DNA from: Aedes albopictus
Taxonomy: Eukaryota; Arthropoda; Insecta; Diptera; Culicidae
Reading direction: 5' to 3'
Length of the DNA stretch: 64,000 bases
Assembly (NCBI RefSeq): GCF_035046485.1
Contig: NC_085137.1
Coordinates: 450,050,980 to 450,114,979, forward strand
The notes under the pieces are model-generated. The model was not told the origin of the DNA, ran no database searches, and saw nothing but the letters and a program-made list of their open reading frames with translations. Shown piece by piece: positions 34,901 to 43,916 of the stretch (within the stretch, counting starts at the first letter, position 1; each line of letters opens with the position of its first letter). Position numbers and translations under genes: made by a program.

Positions 34901-37900
34901 AGTGAAATTCAAACTGCTCTAACTTTGAAAGTATTCAACCGAAATGGCTGAAACTTCCACTGAAAACAGTTTAACCCAACAATTTTACACTGTCAAATGT
35001 GAGTTTCGGCTCCTCAGTCATGAATTTTACGTCGACTACTTGGTTATCTTCGCCTACGTTTCGACCCGGGAAGGGGGCTTCTTCAGGGCCTAAAATTTAT
35101 TTCAATTAATTACAAAATATTAAGACGACTAGTTAAAATAATTTTTACAAAATATAAAAAGTCGGTAGCTAAAGGGTTGATTTCTCTCCACAACGGGCAT
35201 CTCTAAATGAAAGATACACTGTGGGCTGTCCATTTATTACGTAAGGGAATTTTCACGATTTTCCAATACCCCCTCTCCCCCTTGTAAGATTTTTTTGTAT
35301 GAGAGCCCAAATATTTTAGCATGACGCGTAAGATTTCTCAAATCCCCCTCCCCCAATATACCCTTACGTAATTAATGAACAGCCTCTTAGTCACATCACT
35401 ATCATTTTTGTGCGGTGCATAGCTTTCTGGACTTACGTCTGTCTTTACTGGGATGTCTCAACGGTTGCATTTGATTTTTCAATCAGCTGTTTTTTCGAAA
35501 AAGGGGGTTCTAGGGTTTTGCCACTAGTTGGTTACACCGGGTTTGGGTATGGCTCACTAATGAAACTATTGGTTAGTAGGGGTGTTAGAGAGAGAATCTG
35601 AGGTGTTCATTATTGTATTCTCATCAGCTGAAGTACTCTGTGAGTGACTTGCAAACCGTGCGAATTTCTCTGTTTGCAGTTGTTTGATGGAAGAGAGAAG
35701 GTAACTGTATGCAGTACTCAATCCATCGGTGTCGGTGCGCTGGTTTATAGTATGCGCCGTTCCACGTATGTATATGGCACATATCCAGTGTGGGAAGAGA
35801 TTGATCTTTGTGGGTGATGTCGACGATCTTCGCGTTGTTGATATCGAACCAGTGTTGGTGGGATATACAATGATCCACAAGGGCAGTTTTCTCTTTTAAC
35901 TGCTGAATGCTGGGGTCGCTATACTGAACTCCACTATCCAAGAGTCTTCGAAGAGCGTTGATGTGTGTATTGTGTCCATACATCCAAGTTTTCAACCTTT
36001 TTCTTGTCATGCCCACATAGCAACATCTAACAGTCCATGCAGTTTACCCTGTATACGACATTGCTTTTATCCATTAGGGAGATCGGATCCTTCACAATTT
36101 TATAGAGACAGCTGACTGCGTGCTCATTTTTGCACGAAATGCCTACGGATGGCAGGCTATTCCGAAGTATTCGTTTTATCTGTGGTGATAAACCAGGAAC
36201 GTTGATGATGGATCTATATAATGTGGGTTTTTCCATCTGATTCGGCCCAAGCAACACGACTTGTTTCAAAGCCAGTACCAGCAACATCAGTGCAATTTAT
36301 TCACTGTTCAAATTAAGGACAACAGAACACAGTTGCTTCTTCTTTGAAACGCAAAAAGCGCAAATTTTAAATCGTTGTGCAACTTGAGCTAGGGGAATGA
36401 TAAAAAATGAAAAAAAAAATATATTCAGACTCGAACCATGGACACCAGGAGTATTAACCACTCACCTTACATACTACACCAGAAGCTCTGTGAAAGATTT
36501 GCTGCTCAATGCACCATAAAAGCTACTGAAGTGACGCGTTACTTCATTGTACCGTCTTTGCCACAAGTTAGAAAGCTGTCAAAATGAAAAGACGCGCATG
36601 TTCTCCGCAACACATTTGGAACCTAATCTGAACAAACAAACCAGAGTAAGATGTTTCATGTGTGTTACATAGCACATTTAATGCAAGCTGACTGTATTGC
36701 CACTGTGAGGAATATGTAAGCTCCGCCTCCATAAATCGATGTTAAATACGATGTTATTTGTAATTCCTATGAAACAAAACTGCAACCTAACGATATTCGG
36801 AGTTTAAATGCAACTCAACTGACAAGATGGAAGTTGCGTGCGCTTTTATTGCAACTCTTTTAGACCAAAGCATAGAAAACCACATTTTGGATGATGTTGC
36901 AGGTGCTGCTTGGGGGCTGTCGAGGTTCACGAATCAATCTGTTTATTAGATGGATCGGGTAATCATTTCTCCGGAGAATTGTTGTGATTGTTTTGTTTTG
37001 CTCGTTTTCGCTTGTGATCGTGGTTAATGATCTCAGACGATCGATAAGATTCATTGCTACGGCTAGTTTTTGATCCATTGGATGAAAGGACTGATAATTC
37101 AGTAGTCGCCCCGATGCCATTGGTTTCGAATACCAGTCAGTTTGAAGCGTTCCGTCATCATTCCGGAAAGAGACGAACCAGCCAAGGGCTGAAAGTCTCT
37201 ATAATAAAGATAAATCAATCAATCAATCATTCCGGACTACCAGAAGGTCTAGGTATGGTAGTTTTCCTTCGCGTTCTAATTCACATGTGAATGTGATGTT
37301 TTCATTTTGTTGATTGAACACTGCTAGAATTTCTTGCACTTTCTCTTGGGGCAAAACTAGAAAGAGGTCATCAACGTACTTCCTTATATACATATTGAGG
37401 AGGTATGTTGGTTTCTCTTATGGCTCTTATTATGATGTTTTCCATGACGATGTCCGCCAGTATTGGTGACAGATGACTGCCAGACGTAAGTTTAGAAAGC
37501 TATGAAACGCACAAAAATTATAGTGATGTGACTAATGTATCTCCCATTTAGCGATGCCCGTTATGGAGAGAATTCAACCCTTTAGCTACCGACTTTTTAT
37601 ATTTTGTAAAAATTGTTTTAACTTGTCGTCTTAATATCGAGTAAGTTTGTAATTGTCCAAAAAAATAACAAAATTTTGTAATTAATTGAAATGATTTTAG
37701 GCCCTGAAGAAGGCCCCGTCCCGGGTCGAAACGTAGGCGAAGATAACCATGTAGTCGACGCAAAATTCATGACTGCGAAGCCGAAACTTATGTAATACCA
37801 AATTCCAGTCGAACCTCCCATCATTACACTGTCAAAGTTTTATCAAAATCGGGACAGTATTTCCAGTTCTACAGTCAAAATAGTGCACACTGATTTCAAC

Positions 37901-38469
37901 ATGTTAAAAAGTGCCCAAAATTAGAAAATAAAACGTTTTTTTGTTGAATTGTTTGAAAAAAGTATTGAACCGATTATGACGAACATTTACCCACTTATTA
38001 TTCCTTACTTGGAGAGCTTACTGTCAAATTTTCAGACTTTTTGATAAGCTAACAACAGAGTTTTAGCCTAAATCACATTTTTTTTTGTATCGACAATATC
38101 TGCGCCAATACTAAACCAATTTTGATGAATGTTTTATGGTATAAACTAATCATAATATGCTATTTCTGAATTAAAAATCAGCTAATTTGTGTACGCAATC
38201 AAAAGTTACACATTATTTTGTATAACTTTTATTAGTCGATGATGATTAACCTGGGCTTGTTAGGGGAATATCTGTAAATAAAAGAAAATCGGGTTAAGTA
38301 CGGTTCCTTTGAATTCCACTAAGAATTTGCATCCTTTGACAGATACGTATTTCGACCTCAACTGTAAGGTCGTCTTCAGTGTCTTGTACTTGACTCGACT
38401 GAAGAGATCCATCGCATTCTACACGTCTCATACATCATAGGTAAAAATAATAGGTAGCTTAATCTAGGT

Positions 38470-38523
<54 letters not shown>

Positions 38524-41372
38524 CCGAGCATGCAAAAACTTATATCTATATTAACCTCCACCATAGAATAGGTAAATTTTCCCTCCACCACAGAATAGGT
38601 ACATTTCCCTCCAGCACAGGATAGGTAAACAAAGTTCATGTATCACAGGTACATTATGAGACGCACGCCATACGAGAGTGCTTAGGGGGTAATAATTTGA
38701 AAAGCCACGAACTTCCATTGCCTTGATCCTTATTCAACAACGTGTTAGGTACCTGTTTGTATATTTCTAGACTCTCAGCAACGTCCAATTTCCAAGGTGA
38801 AGTTACATTTCGCAAAATTTGAATATCCTCTGTAGTTACAGGGTGGCCCTCCTCAAAGACATGTTCAGCAACTTTCGACCTGAAATCGTATTCCAAACCT
38901 CTATTCACTGTCCTCTGCGCCTTTCCCACCTCCGCCATATGTTCCCTGAATCTAACCTCCAAAGACCGTTTTGTTTGACCAACGTAGACCTTATCACAAT
39001 GGGAGCAACTGATTTTGTAAACGCCAGCCTTGTTTAGGGTGTTGACCGGATCCTTTGTAGAACCTAATGAAGTCTTCAACTGATTGCTTCTGCTAGAAAA
39101 TACTAAATCGATTCCGAAATTTCTGAACCTAGAACGTAAATTATTAGTGATGTGTTGATCGAAGGGGACTGATACTCGCTTCAAAGATTCTGAAATAGGG
39201 GTAAGAGTTGTTAGGGATCCTCGATATCGCAACCTCTCCTTTTTGTCAATGATGGCCTGAATTGTCCTCTCCTTATATCCGTTGATTTTCGCTGTTTCGA
39301 ATATGTGAGTGAGTTCCTTATTCTTTCCGTCATCGCTTAGAGGTAGAGTCTGCATTCGGTGAACCATGTGGTGAAAAGCTGCCATCTTATGTTGGAAGGA
39401 GTGATTCGACGAATAGGGGATGACACGCATGGTATTGGTAGGTTTCCTGTAAATCTCGAATTCTAACGACGAACTGTCTTCCCTCTTAACTAATAGATCC
39501 AAAAATGGAAGTTTTCCCTCCTTTTCTTCCTCGTGAGTGAACCTGATATCCTTATGTACATTTTTTATTAGTCATTACTGTAATCTGAATCGACCAGGAC
39601 ATCCGTACAGCTATAAGTGGAAGGTTGGTATTCAGATCTATAGTTGAGAACGGTACTTCGGCTGCACCGCCTATGTCTACGGAATGGTTAAAATTTCGGT
39701 TCGATTTAGTAATCTATATGTCTATATGTACTTTTCACCCAACGTGTTGTTCATGATTTCTCTGGCACTGATTTATGGACTTCTTGCAGGGCAATTACCA
39801 AAAGTTGTTTGTCGAGGACAATCTTTTCTAGATCTGGTAGATTGTTGAAAAATTCGTTCATGTTCTACTGCAAGATCAATGTGATTTGCCGGCAGCGGCC
39901 AGGATGACAGTTTGGGAAGAAATCTGGCGAGATGTCTTTAGTCGCTAAAAGTGGTTAATCCAGTTTTCCTGATGAGACAATTCTACTGTTGTCGATGGAG
40001 CAGGAAGCTCCACAGGAAACAAGTTCAGGGTTGAGATTTTGGCCTTTGACCAAAAAATACAGGGTGGATGGTATAATTGCTCACCTACTTGGCATGGGGT
40101 AGATACTTTACCCGGATCATCGGAAATGCGTGATGTACTCTCTTGAGCGTTAGGCGCCAACGAAACATTGGGACGTTTTGTTTATGTCCCCGCACAGAAA
40201 ACTCCCGAGAATCCTAGTTTTATTGAAGCTGAGGCTCCATACCGGGTTCGGTGGAGCTGGCACAGTTCGGCGGAGCTAACTTCTTGACCAAGTGGTGGTT
40301 GTAAAAAGCGACCAACTTTTATCGAGGCATGCCGACAACAGAGTCAAATACATTATTTTTTCAATTTAAGGTAAAATTATATTTAGATCTTTTATCACGT
40401 ATTAATACTCCAATGAGTACGGGAAAGGAGAGACTCTTTGATAGGTCTATCTGTTTGAAATAAACCGAGATTTATCGAAGATACTTGCTCTTTATTAAAA
40501 CAAAAGCGGTCGAGAACTATCCCAGATATGTTTTAGGATGGATTGTAACACCTTTACACGAAAGTAAACATTGAGCGAAAAACTTTCACGCAGCGATCGA
40601 AACTAAAACGGGGGTTCACTTTCAATATCACTAGATCAACACTCAAAATCAGGCTTGACAGAAACTTCCTCACGAGGAAATGTGGAGGTGACCTAGGCAA
40701 TTTTCTGAGGAGTGAAAAAAACTCTAAAATCATAACGTAAATCCTCAATCCTCCTTATAAAATTGAAAACTATTGGTATCTTCCCAAAAAGATGAAAAAA
40801 AAACTTTGAACTGTTGCAAAAGTTTACTCAGTTTACTAATAATTGTTTCTATTATTTTCTACTATACCAGAGACCTCTCCTTCCTGAGCCACTTCCGCAA
40901 TCTCAACACTCTCATCCTGGACAAAAACCCCCAACCGGACGAGAAAACCCTGCCATCGTTACCGAACCTTTCACTCCTGTGGCTCAACCACTGCGAAATC
41001 GACAACGTCCAAAAGTGGGTCTACCGAATCCGCGACTGTTGCCCATCGCTCCGCTACCTCTCTCTAATGGGTAATCCGGGTGCAACCTCCTCCTTTAACG
41101 GGAACTCCACCCTCGAGCACAACGACTACCGCATGATGGTGATCAGTATTCTGCCCCAGTTAAGCCATCTGGACGACGCGGAAGTGACCTCCGCCCAGCG
41201 GGCACAAGCCAAGCAGTACAAGCACACCTACAACATCGGGCAGACGCAGTTCAACATCTTCGAAAGCGTTGGCCGGGGACAGCAGATGAGCCGAAAGGCT
41301 GCCCAGCGGCGGCAACGCAAGAAGGAACAGGAACTGCAGCATAGGAAGGGGGATGCGTCGGATGATTCCTGA
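22802..41372 (+). CDS. LRMDA: LRMDA-like leucine-rich repeat protein, four coding exons
   Basis: Joined coding exons are 22802-22902, 24448-24546, 24612-24755 and 40871-41372, giving 281 residues. Every junction has GT..AG borders and the phases agree: each intron interrupts a codon after its second base. Residues 1-100 are poorly structured and include an acidic DDDDEL stretch in exon 2. Leucine-rich repeats follow: TTILDLSYNDIK near the exon 3/4 border, LNTLILDKN at about 126-134, LSLLWLNHCEID at about 148-159 and LRYLSLMGNP at about 175-184. Next comes an LRR-cap-like segment (DYRMMVISILPQLSHLD) and a basic tail with RKAAQRRQRKK. This order, few LRRs plus a cap, resembles vertebrate LRMDA (C10orf11), a small LRR protein linked to melanosome biology and Rab32/38 function. 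That function is family knowledge and is not shown for a mosquito. The human protein starts close to the first LRR, so the N-terminal 100 residues are an extension. Other small LRR proteins remain possible. The gene model is strong; the orthology is moderate. Confidence 0.8.
22903..24447 (+). other. LRMDA: Intron 1 of the LRMDA-like gene
   Basis: It runs from the GTGATC donor to the CCCGTAG acceptor, 1545 bp. The first 220 bp are GC-rich with an open frame at 22913-23122 that I do not recognise. It may be an alternative exon or conserved intronic sequence. A palindromic MITE lies at 23637-23917. Confidence 0.6.
23637..23917. mobile_element. MITE rich in TTACATGATATATCATGTAA palindromes
   Basis: The ends are ATACACAGATCGAAAAAA and TTATTTTTATCTGTGTAG. 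Between them are at least four ACATGAYATATCATGT-type palindromes (about 23715, 23755, 23797 and 23822). No coding capacity. It lies in intron 1. Confidence 0.6.
24448..24546 (+). CDS. LRMDA: LRMDA-like gene, coding exon 2
   Basis: The acceptor is CCCGTAG after a pyrimidine-rich stretch and the donor is ATGAG|GTAAGT. The exon encodes FFIENYSHVDDDDELYLNYD and a serine-rich continuation, acidic and without LRRs. G+C content is clearly higher than in the flanks. It encodes residues 34-66, with a split codon at each end. Confidence 0.85.
24612..24755 (+). CDS. LRMDA: LRMDA-like gene, coding exon 3
   Basis: The acceptor is TTTTAG and the donor is ATCAA|GTAAGT. The intron before it is only 65 bp (24547-24611), typical of short dipteran introns. 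It encodes residues 67-114 and ends in the first LRR consensus, LDLSYNDIK. Its phase fits exon 4, about 16 kb downstream. Confidence 0.88.
25955..27060. repeat. 12-bp-period degenerate minisatellite, cluster 2
   Basis: Units of the CTCCAGGAATTC / TTCCAGGGATTT kind recur, more decayed than in cluster 1, and are interrupted around 26729-26958 by unrelated sequence that may be a MITE. Apparent frames such as 25878-26102 are by-products. Confidence 0.6.
27070..27830 (-). pseudogene. 3' end of a non-LTR retrotransposon
   Basis: On the minus strand 27670-27480 reads TRHANELLRSKASTNMGLVR then NYGPSKFNILPNDLK and FFKSKLKQYI. This is the characteristic C terminus after the reverse transcriptase in many insect LINEs. 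Upstream in another frame, KLYPSWVCAIPKHSCTSITL suggests a frameshift. Downstream to about 27070 would be the 3' UTR. It is 5'-truncated. Confidence 0.7.
27840..28560. repeat. 12-bp-period degenerate minisatellite, cluster 3
   Basis: Decayed units such as CTCCAGAGATTT, CTCCTGGAATTT and TTCAGGAATTC recur. Much more diverged than clusters 1 and 7. Confidence 0.6.
28761..29148. mobile_element. Palindromic MITE, TGTACACGGA termini
   Basis: TGTACACGGAACCACCAAAC on the left faces GTTTGATTTCTCCGTGTACA on the right. Internal pairs include CAATAAGCCAAATTTGAGTA with CTCAAAATTGGCTTATTGGG. About 388 bp with no coding potential. Confidence 0.78.
30027..30257 (-). mobile_element. Diverged Feilai-type SINE
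   Basis: It is collinear with the 9438-9721 copy: CTTCTTGGCGTAACGTTC, then an ACTGGGACACAGCCTGCT-like segment, TATATCGTGTGG, AGCATGGCTTTGCTGA and CGGCTATATGGA. The B-box region is deleted. Older than the 9438 copy. Confidence 0.8.
30640..32170. repeat. 12-bp-period degenerate minisatellite, cluster 4
   Basis: The 12-bp step can be read directly near 30745: AATTCTTGCTGC, GATTCCTTCAAG, AACTTTTGCGTG, GTTTCTTGTAAG, AATTTTTGCTGG and so on. It lies inside the pogo-like element. No genuine gene. Confidence 0.75.
32838..32986. mobile_element. MITE, TTCGTTCAA...TTACGTAACGC termini
   Basis: TTCGTTCAAATATTACGTAA at the left faces TTACGTAATAATTGAACGAA at the right. A G-run lies inside (GGGGGGGGG, about 32946). 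149 bp, non-coding. Confidence 0.75.
33130..34350. repeat. Region with four GTTCACTCTGGCTGA-type motifs
   Basis: GTTCACTCTGGCTGA or close variants occur at about 33171, 33202, 33957 and 34180. No gene is visible. An ATT microsatellite lies at 33808-33829. The spacing is irregular, so this is not a tandem repeat. Confidence 0.4.
35224..35384. mobile_element. MITE, GGCTGTCCATTTATTACGTAAGG termini
   Basis: GGCTGTCCATTTATTACGTA at the left faces TACGTAATTAATGAACAGCC at the right, with C-rich and T-rich inner parts (CCCCCTCTCCCCC and CCCCCTCCCCC). It inserted within the Penelope-like element. Its ends share TTACGTAA with the MITE at 32838. Confidence 0.75.
36290..36860 (-). mobile_element. Insertion in the Penelope-like element with a tRNA-like segment
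   Basis: It separates the LLVLALKQVVLLGPNQM part from upstream coding traces. GACTCGAACCATGGACACCA (about 36427) and TTAACCACTCACCTTACATA on the plus strand are the complement of a tRNA-like B box and anticodon region, suggesting a SINE-derived piece. The boundaries are approximate. Confidence 0.4.
37167..37225 (+). mobile_element. Truncated SINE tail with 10-bp target-site duplication
   Basis: GAGACGAACCAGCCAAGGGC through ATCAATCAATCA is the 3' end of the family seen at 5440-5665. ATCATTCCGG lies directly on both sides (37157-37166 and 37226-37235). It is a 5'-truncated insertion into the Penelope-like element and so postdates it. Confidence 0.85.
38310..39562 (-). pseudogene. Penelope-like element, 3' part with intact GIY-YIG region
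   Basis: From about 39560 downward the minus strand reads KDIRFTHEEEKEGKLPFLDL, the end of the Penelope reverse transcriptase. It continues open to the stop at 38654 (282 residues from the first Met at 39502). FSSRSNQ and a linker precede GVYKISCSHCDKVYVGQTKR, the GIY-YIG endonuclease core with an adjacent CxxC and the ...EVRFREHM helix. EHVFEEGHP follows. 5'-truncated: no YVDD motif is present. Downstream (38654 to 38310) are a T tract on the plus strand and a CTGAAGA...GGTCGAAATACG motif at 38350-38379. The open frame suggests a younger copy than 34998-37823. Confidence 0.88.
38472..38523. repeat. Poly-T tract of about 52 bases
   Basis: A pure T run on the plus strand (A run on the Penelope coding strand) within the 3' region of that element. 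A polylysine frame here is an artefact. Confidence 0.9.
39563..40770. other. Unassigned intronic sequence
   Basis: Minus-strand traces such as FFNNLPDLEKIVLDKQLLVI (near 39845-39790) and a 71-residue frame at 39945-40160 look like remnants of a mobile-element protein, but I cannot assign a family. AATAAACC near 40460 could be a decayed LTR end. Confidence 0.3.
40871..41372 (+). CDS. LRMDA: LRMDA-like gene, terminal coding exon
   Basis: The acceptor is CTATACCAG after a T-rich tract, with the branch-like ACTAAT at about 40835. The reading frame runs to TGA at 41370-41372. It encodes LRRs 2-4, the LRR cap and the basic tail (residues 115-281). The exon is GC-rich against AT-rich surroundings. 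The frame also stays open upstream to 40773, but that stretch is low complexity and intronic. Confidence 0.9.
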
Positions 41373-41665
41373 GGATTGGCTGATTGACCAAAGCTTCGGG
41401 GAAAAAAAAAAGATTTATTTCGAATATACTAGACTTAAGCATGAGACTGCTGATATCATTTGTATACGTGTATATATTTGTTGCGTTGGGACGAGTTTGA
41501 TGTTTACTTGTCACCAGTTTTAAGTACAAATGTGAACGATATTATTTGTAAGCTGTGATTGTTCGTTTTTTTGGTGTAGAGAAATTGCCCAACATAAATC
41601 ATAAACTAGTGTTTTCGATTCCCTTCAAAGACTGCAAAGCCAACATTCCGAACCAATATAAAAAC
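41373..41665 (+). other. Probable 3' untranslated region of the LRMDA-like gene
   Basis: About 290 bp of AT-rich, apparently unique sequence follows the stop codon. I see no AATAAA. The best poly(A)-signal-like sequence is AATATAAAA at 41655-41663. A transposon terminus starts about 90 bp further on (41755), so the 3' end probably lies before it. Confidence 0.4.
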
Positions 41666-41754
41666 AAAAGTACAATGCGTATTTAGTGCAAACTAGGCGT
41701 CTTATGCGTTTATGTACTATGTGGACAATTTGTTTGTTTGGGTCTCAATGTACT

Positions 41755-41825
41755 ATGGGGCGGCTCCATACAAACAAGTGGCCAAAAATATTTTCGCGTC
41801 AATTTTATAATGTCTTGCTTCTATT
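41755..41825 (+). mobile_element. Terminus of the CACTATGGGGCGG-type DNA transposon
   Basis: TACTATGGGGCGGCTCCATA followed by CAAACAAGTGGCCAAAAATATTTT matches the right end of the 17216-20280 element. The other end was not found. It lies about 90 bp downstream of the putative poly(A) region of the LRMDA-like gene. Confidence 0.55.
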
Positions 41826-42106
41826 CGTAGGGTTAATGCCTGAAAAATATGAAAAACATGTTGAACAGGTTGTTTCAACACGACAGTTTGAAACAGCAGG
41901 AAATTACAAGGGCATTGCATACTTTTAGGCGTTTAAGGATTTCTGTTCCTATTTACAAAATGGATTCCAATTCGTAAAAACACGCTTCGCTAAGAGATCC
42001 AAGATCAGATTTAGACTGATCTACCGAGAAAAGCGGCCATGACGACCAAATGTTTCCTCAGAGGTATTTAATGGCCAATAGGGTGATTTTATTTAGCAAT
42101 ATCTGG

Positions 42107-43916
42107 GGATTTTTTTTTATTACCGTACGGGTTTGGGCCGAAGGGTTTCAGATTTTCATGAAACTTTTTCCACAGGCAGGGCTCATGGATATATGGACAA
42201 AAAAAAAAATTGAGGAAAATTCAGGGTCGCCTATTTTCCCGGAAAACTCAGGTGGAAATTTTTTGTTTTCCCCTGACAACTCAAGAACAAAGCATCGTAG
42301 AAACAAAGTTTTTTAATGAAAATGCAAGCAAATTTTCTCAGAAATCCAAAATAAAGATGAACTGGAAAAAGTTTCCCACAAAATTTTCCACAGTTGAGAA
42401 AATTCGTAAAGAAAAGCCAGAAAAACTATGCCCGAACTCGAGGAGAATTTTCGAAAAAATATTTTTGAGAAGGTTGATTAATCGCTGAAAATTTTGGCAT
42501 GCACTTTTGTTTCGTTTTTGAGTTATGGCCAATTTTGTTGAAAAATGTCCAAATGTGCCATAAAAGCCTTTTCTTTGAAAAATCATAACTCAAGAACGAA
42601 GCATCGTAGAAACAAAGTTTTTTAATGAAAATGAAAGCAAATTTCTCAGGAATACAAAAATAAATATGAAATGGAAGAAGTTTTCCACAAAATTTTTCAC
42701 CGTTGAGAAAATTCATAAAGAAAAGCCGGAAAAACTATTTCCGAACTCGTGGAAAATTTTCAAAAAAAAATTTTTGAGAAGGTAATTTCATAAGCTTTGA
42801 TCGCTGAAATTTTTGGAATGCACTTAATTTTCGTTCCTGAGTTATGGCAAATTTTGTGAAAAATGACCATAAAATATAGGCTTACATGGTCATTTTCACA
42901 TAATTGACCATAACTCAGTAACGAGAAAAAAGTACATTCCAAAAATTTCAGCGATCAAAGCTTATAAAATTACATTCCCAAAAATTTTTTTTTGAAAATT
43001 TTCCACGAGTTCGGACATAGTTTTTCCGGCTTTTCTTTATGAATTTTCTCAACTGTGGAAAATTGTGTGGGAAACTTTTTCCAGTTCATATTTTTTTTTT
43101 ATTTCTGAGAAAATTGCTTTCATTATCATTAAAAAACTTTGTTTCTACGATGCTTCGTTCTTGAGTTATGATTTTTCAAAGTAAGTAGTGTCAGGGGAAA
43201 ACAAAAAATTTCCACCTGAGTTTTCCGGGAAAATAGGCGACCCTGAATTTTCCTCAATTTTTTTTGTTCATATATCTATGCAATGTCATATAAAGGAGGT
43301 CTGGAGGAACTCGTCGTTTACTTGTATTAGTAAAAAATGATAAGTAAACAACTTTTGAGGGGAAGAGTGGTGACGTCATACAAGTTCAATAACAAACGGC
43401 CGTGTTACATGTTCTAACACATAGCTATGAGTGGGATCGGAAAGCATCAACTCTCATGCAACTGCAACTGTAACTTTCATGATCTGAAGGGAACACAATT
43501 CAATCTGCAGTCCCCCCTCCCAAATTCTAAAAAAAAATCCTTCTAAAATACGAGGGGAAAAACCTAGAAAAGCTATTGAATAAATGCTCAGACACACCTC
43601 ATATACCTACAGCTTCAACGGAAAATCTGGTGTTACTTTTCCAGAGGAAGCAGAATGACTTTCTGGCTGGACAAATCACTACACAATTCTAAGATCCATT
43701 TTCAGAAAATAATGAGGTCAAAATACCTTGGGTACTGAACGAATCCCGATAAACCCGAAGATTAATTTTCTGCCTATAGAACAACGGAAATCAGCGTTCC
43801 GTGGAACCATTCACATTACATCACATTGATATCTATGAGCCCTGCCTGTGGAAAAAGTTTCATGAAAATCTGAGACCCTTCAGCCCAATTTGTACGATAA
43901 TAAAAAAAAAATGCCC
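42107..43916. mobile_element. Foldback element, about 1.8 kb, with internal repeats
   Basis: Outer ends: GAAACTTTTTCCACAGGCAG (about 42160) faces CTGCCTGTGGAAAAAGTTTC (about 43845). Inner arms: AATTCAGGGTCGCCTATTTT with GCATCGTAGAAACAAAG and GAAAAGCCRGAAAAACTAT face their complements at 43000-43260. The left arm holds the GCATCGTAGAAACAAAGTTT block twice in direct order (about 42291 and 42600). About 560 bp of other sequence (43270-43830) separates inner and outer parts on the right. No transposase. Confidence 0.75.

Larger units (their letters stand above)
34998..37823 (-). mobile_element. Penelope-like retroelement, degenerate, with inverted terminal repeats
   Basis: TTACACTGTCAAA flanks the element at 34985-34997 and 37824-37836, a 13-bp target-site duplication. 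The terminal repeats (about 34998-35219 and 37538-37823) are inverted to each other, and both contain CGTAGGCGAAGATAACCA and a CTGAAGA...GTCGAAACG motif. Coding traces run on the minus strand: YVDDLFLVLPQEKVQEIL (reverse transcriptase, near 37370), YPIHLINRLIR, LRNSLPSVGISCKNEHAV, then NVVYRVNCMDC and CYVGMTRKRLKTW, which are the two halves of a GIY-YIG endonuclease motif. A stop and a frameshift separate them near 36025. Insertions: a 59-bp SINE tail, a MITE, and about 36290-36860. Dead copy. Confidence 0.85.
24756..40870 (+). other. Intron of about 16.1 kb in the LRMDA-like gene, filled with repeats
   Basis: It begins with GTAAGT and ends with CCAG, and the split AAA codon matches on both sides. 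It contains minisatellite blocks, a LINE 3' end, several MITEs, a pogo-like element and two Penelope-like elements, listed separately. Segments at about 24760-25950, 28570-28750, 33130-34350 and 39570-40770 have no feature I can name. Frames at 25460-25884 and 39945-40160 are open but unrecognised. Confidence 0.75.

Noticed and set aside
38376..38639. Polylysine-containing frame
   Set aside because: Produced by a 52-base poly-T tract in the 3' region of a Penelope-like element.
38654..39502. 282-residue frame considered as a host gene
   Set aside because: The KLPFLDL reverse-transcriptase end and GIY-YIG core identify it as part of a Penelope-like retroelement.
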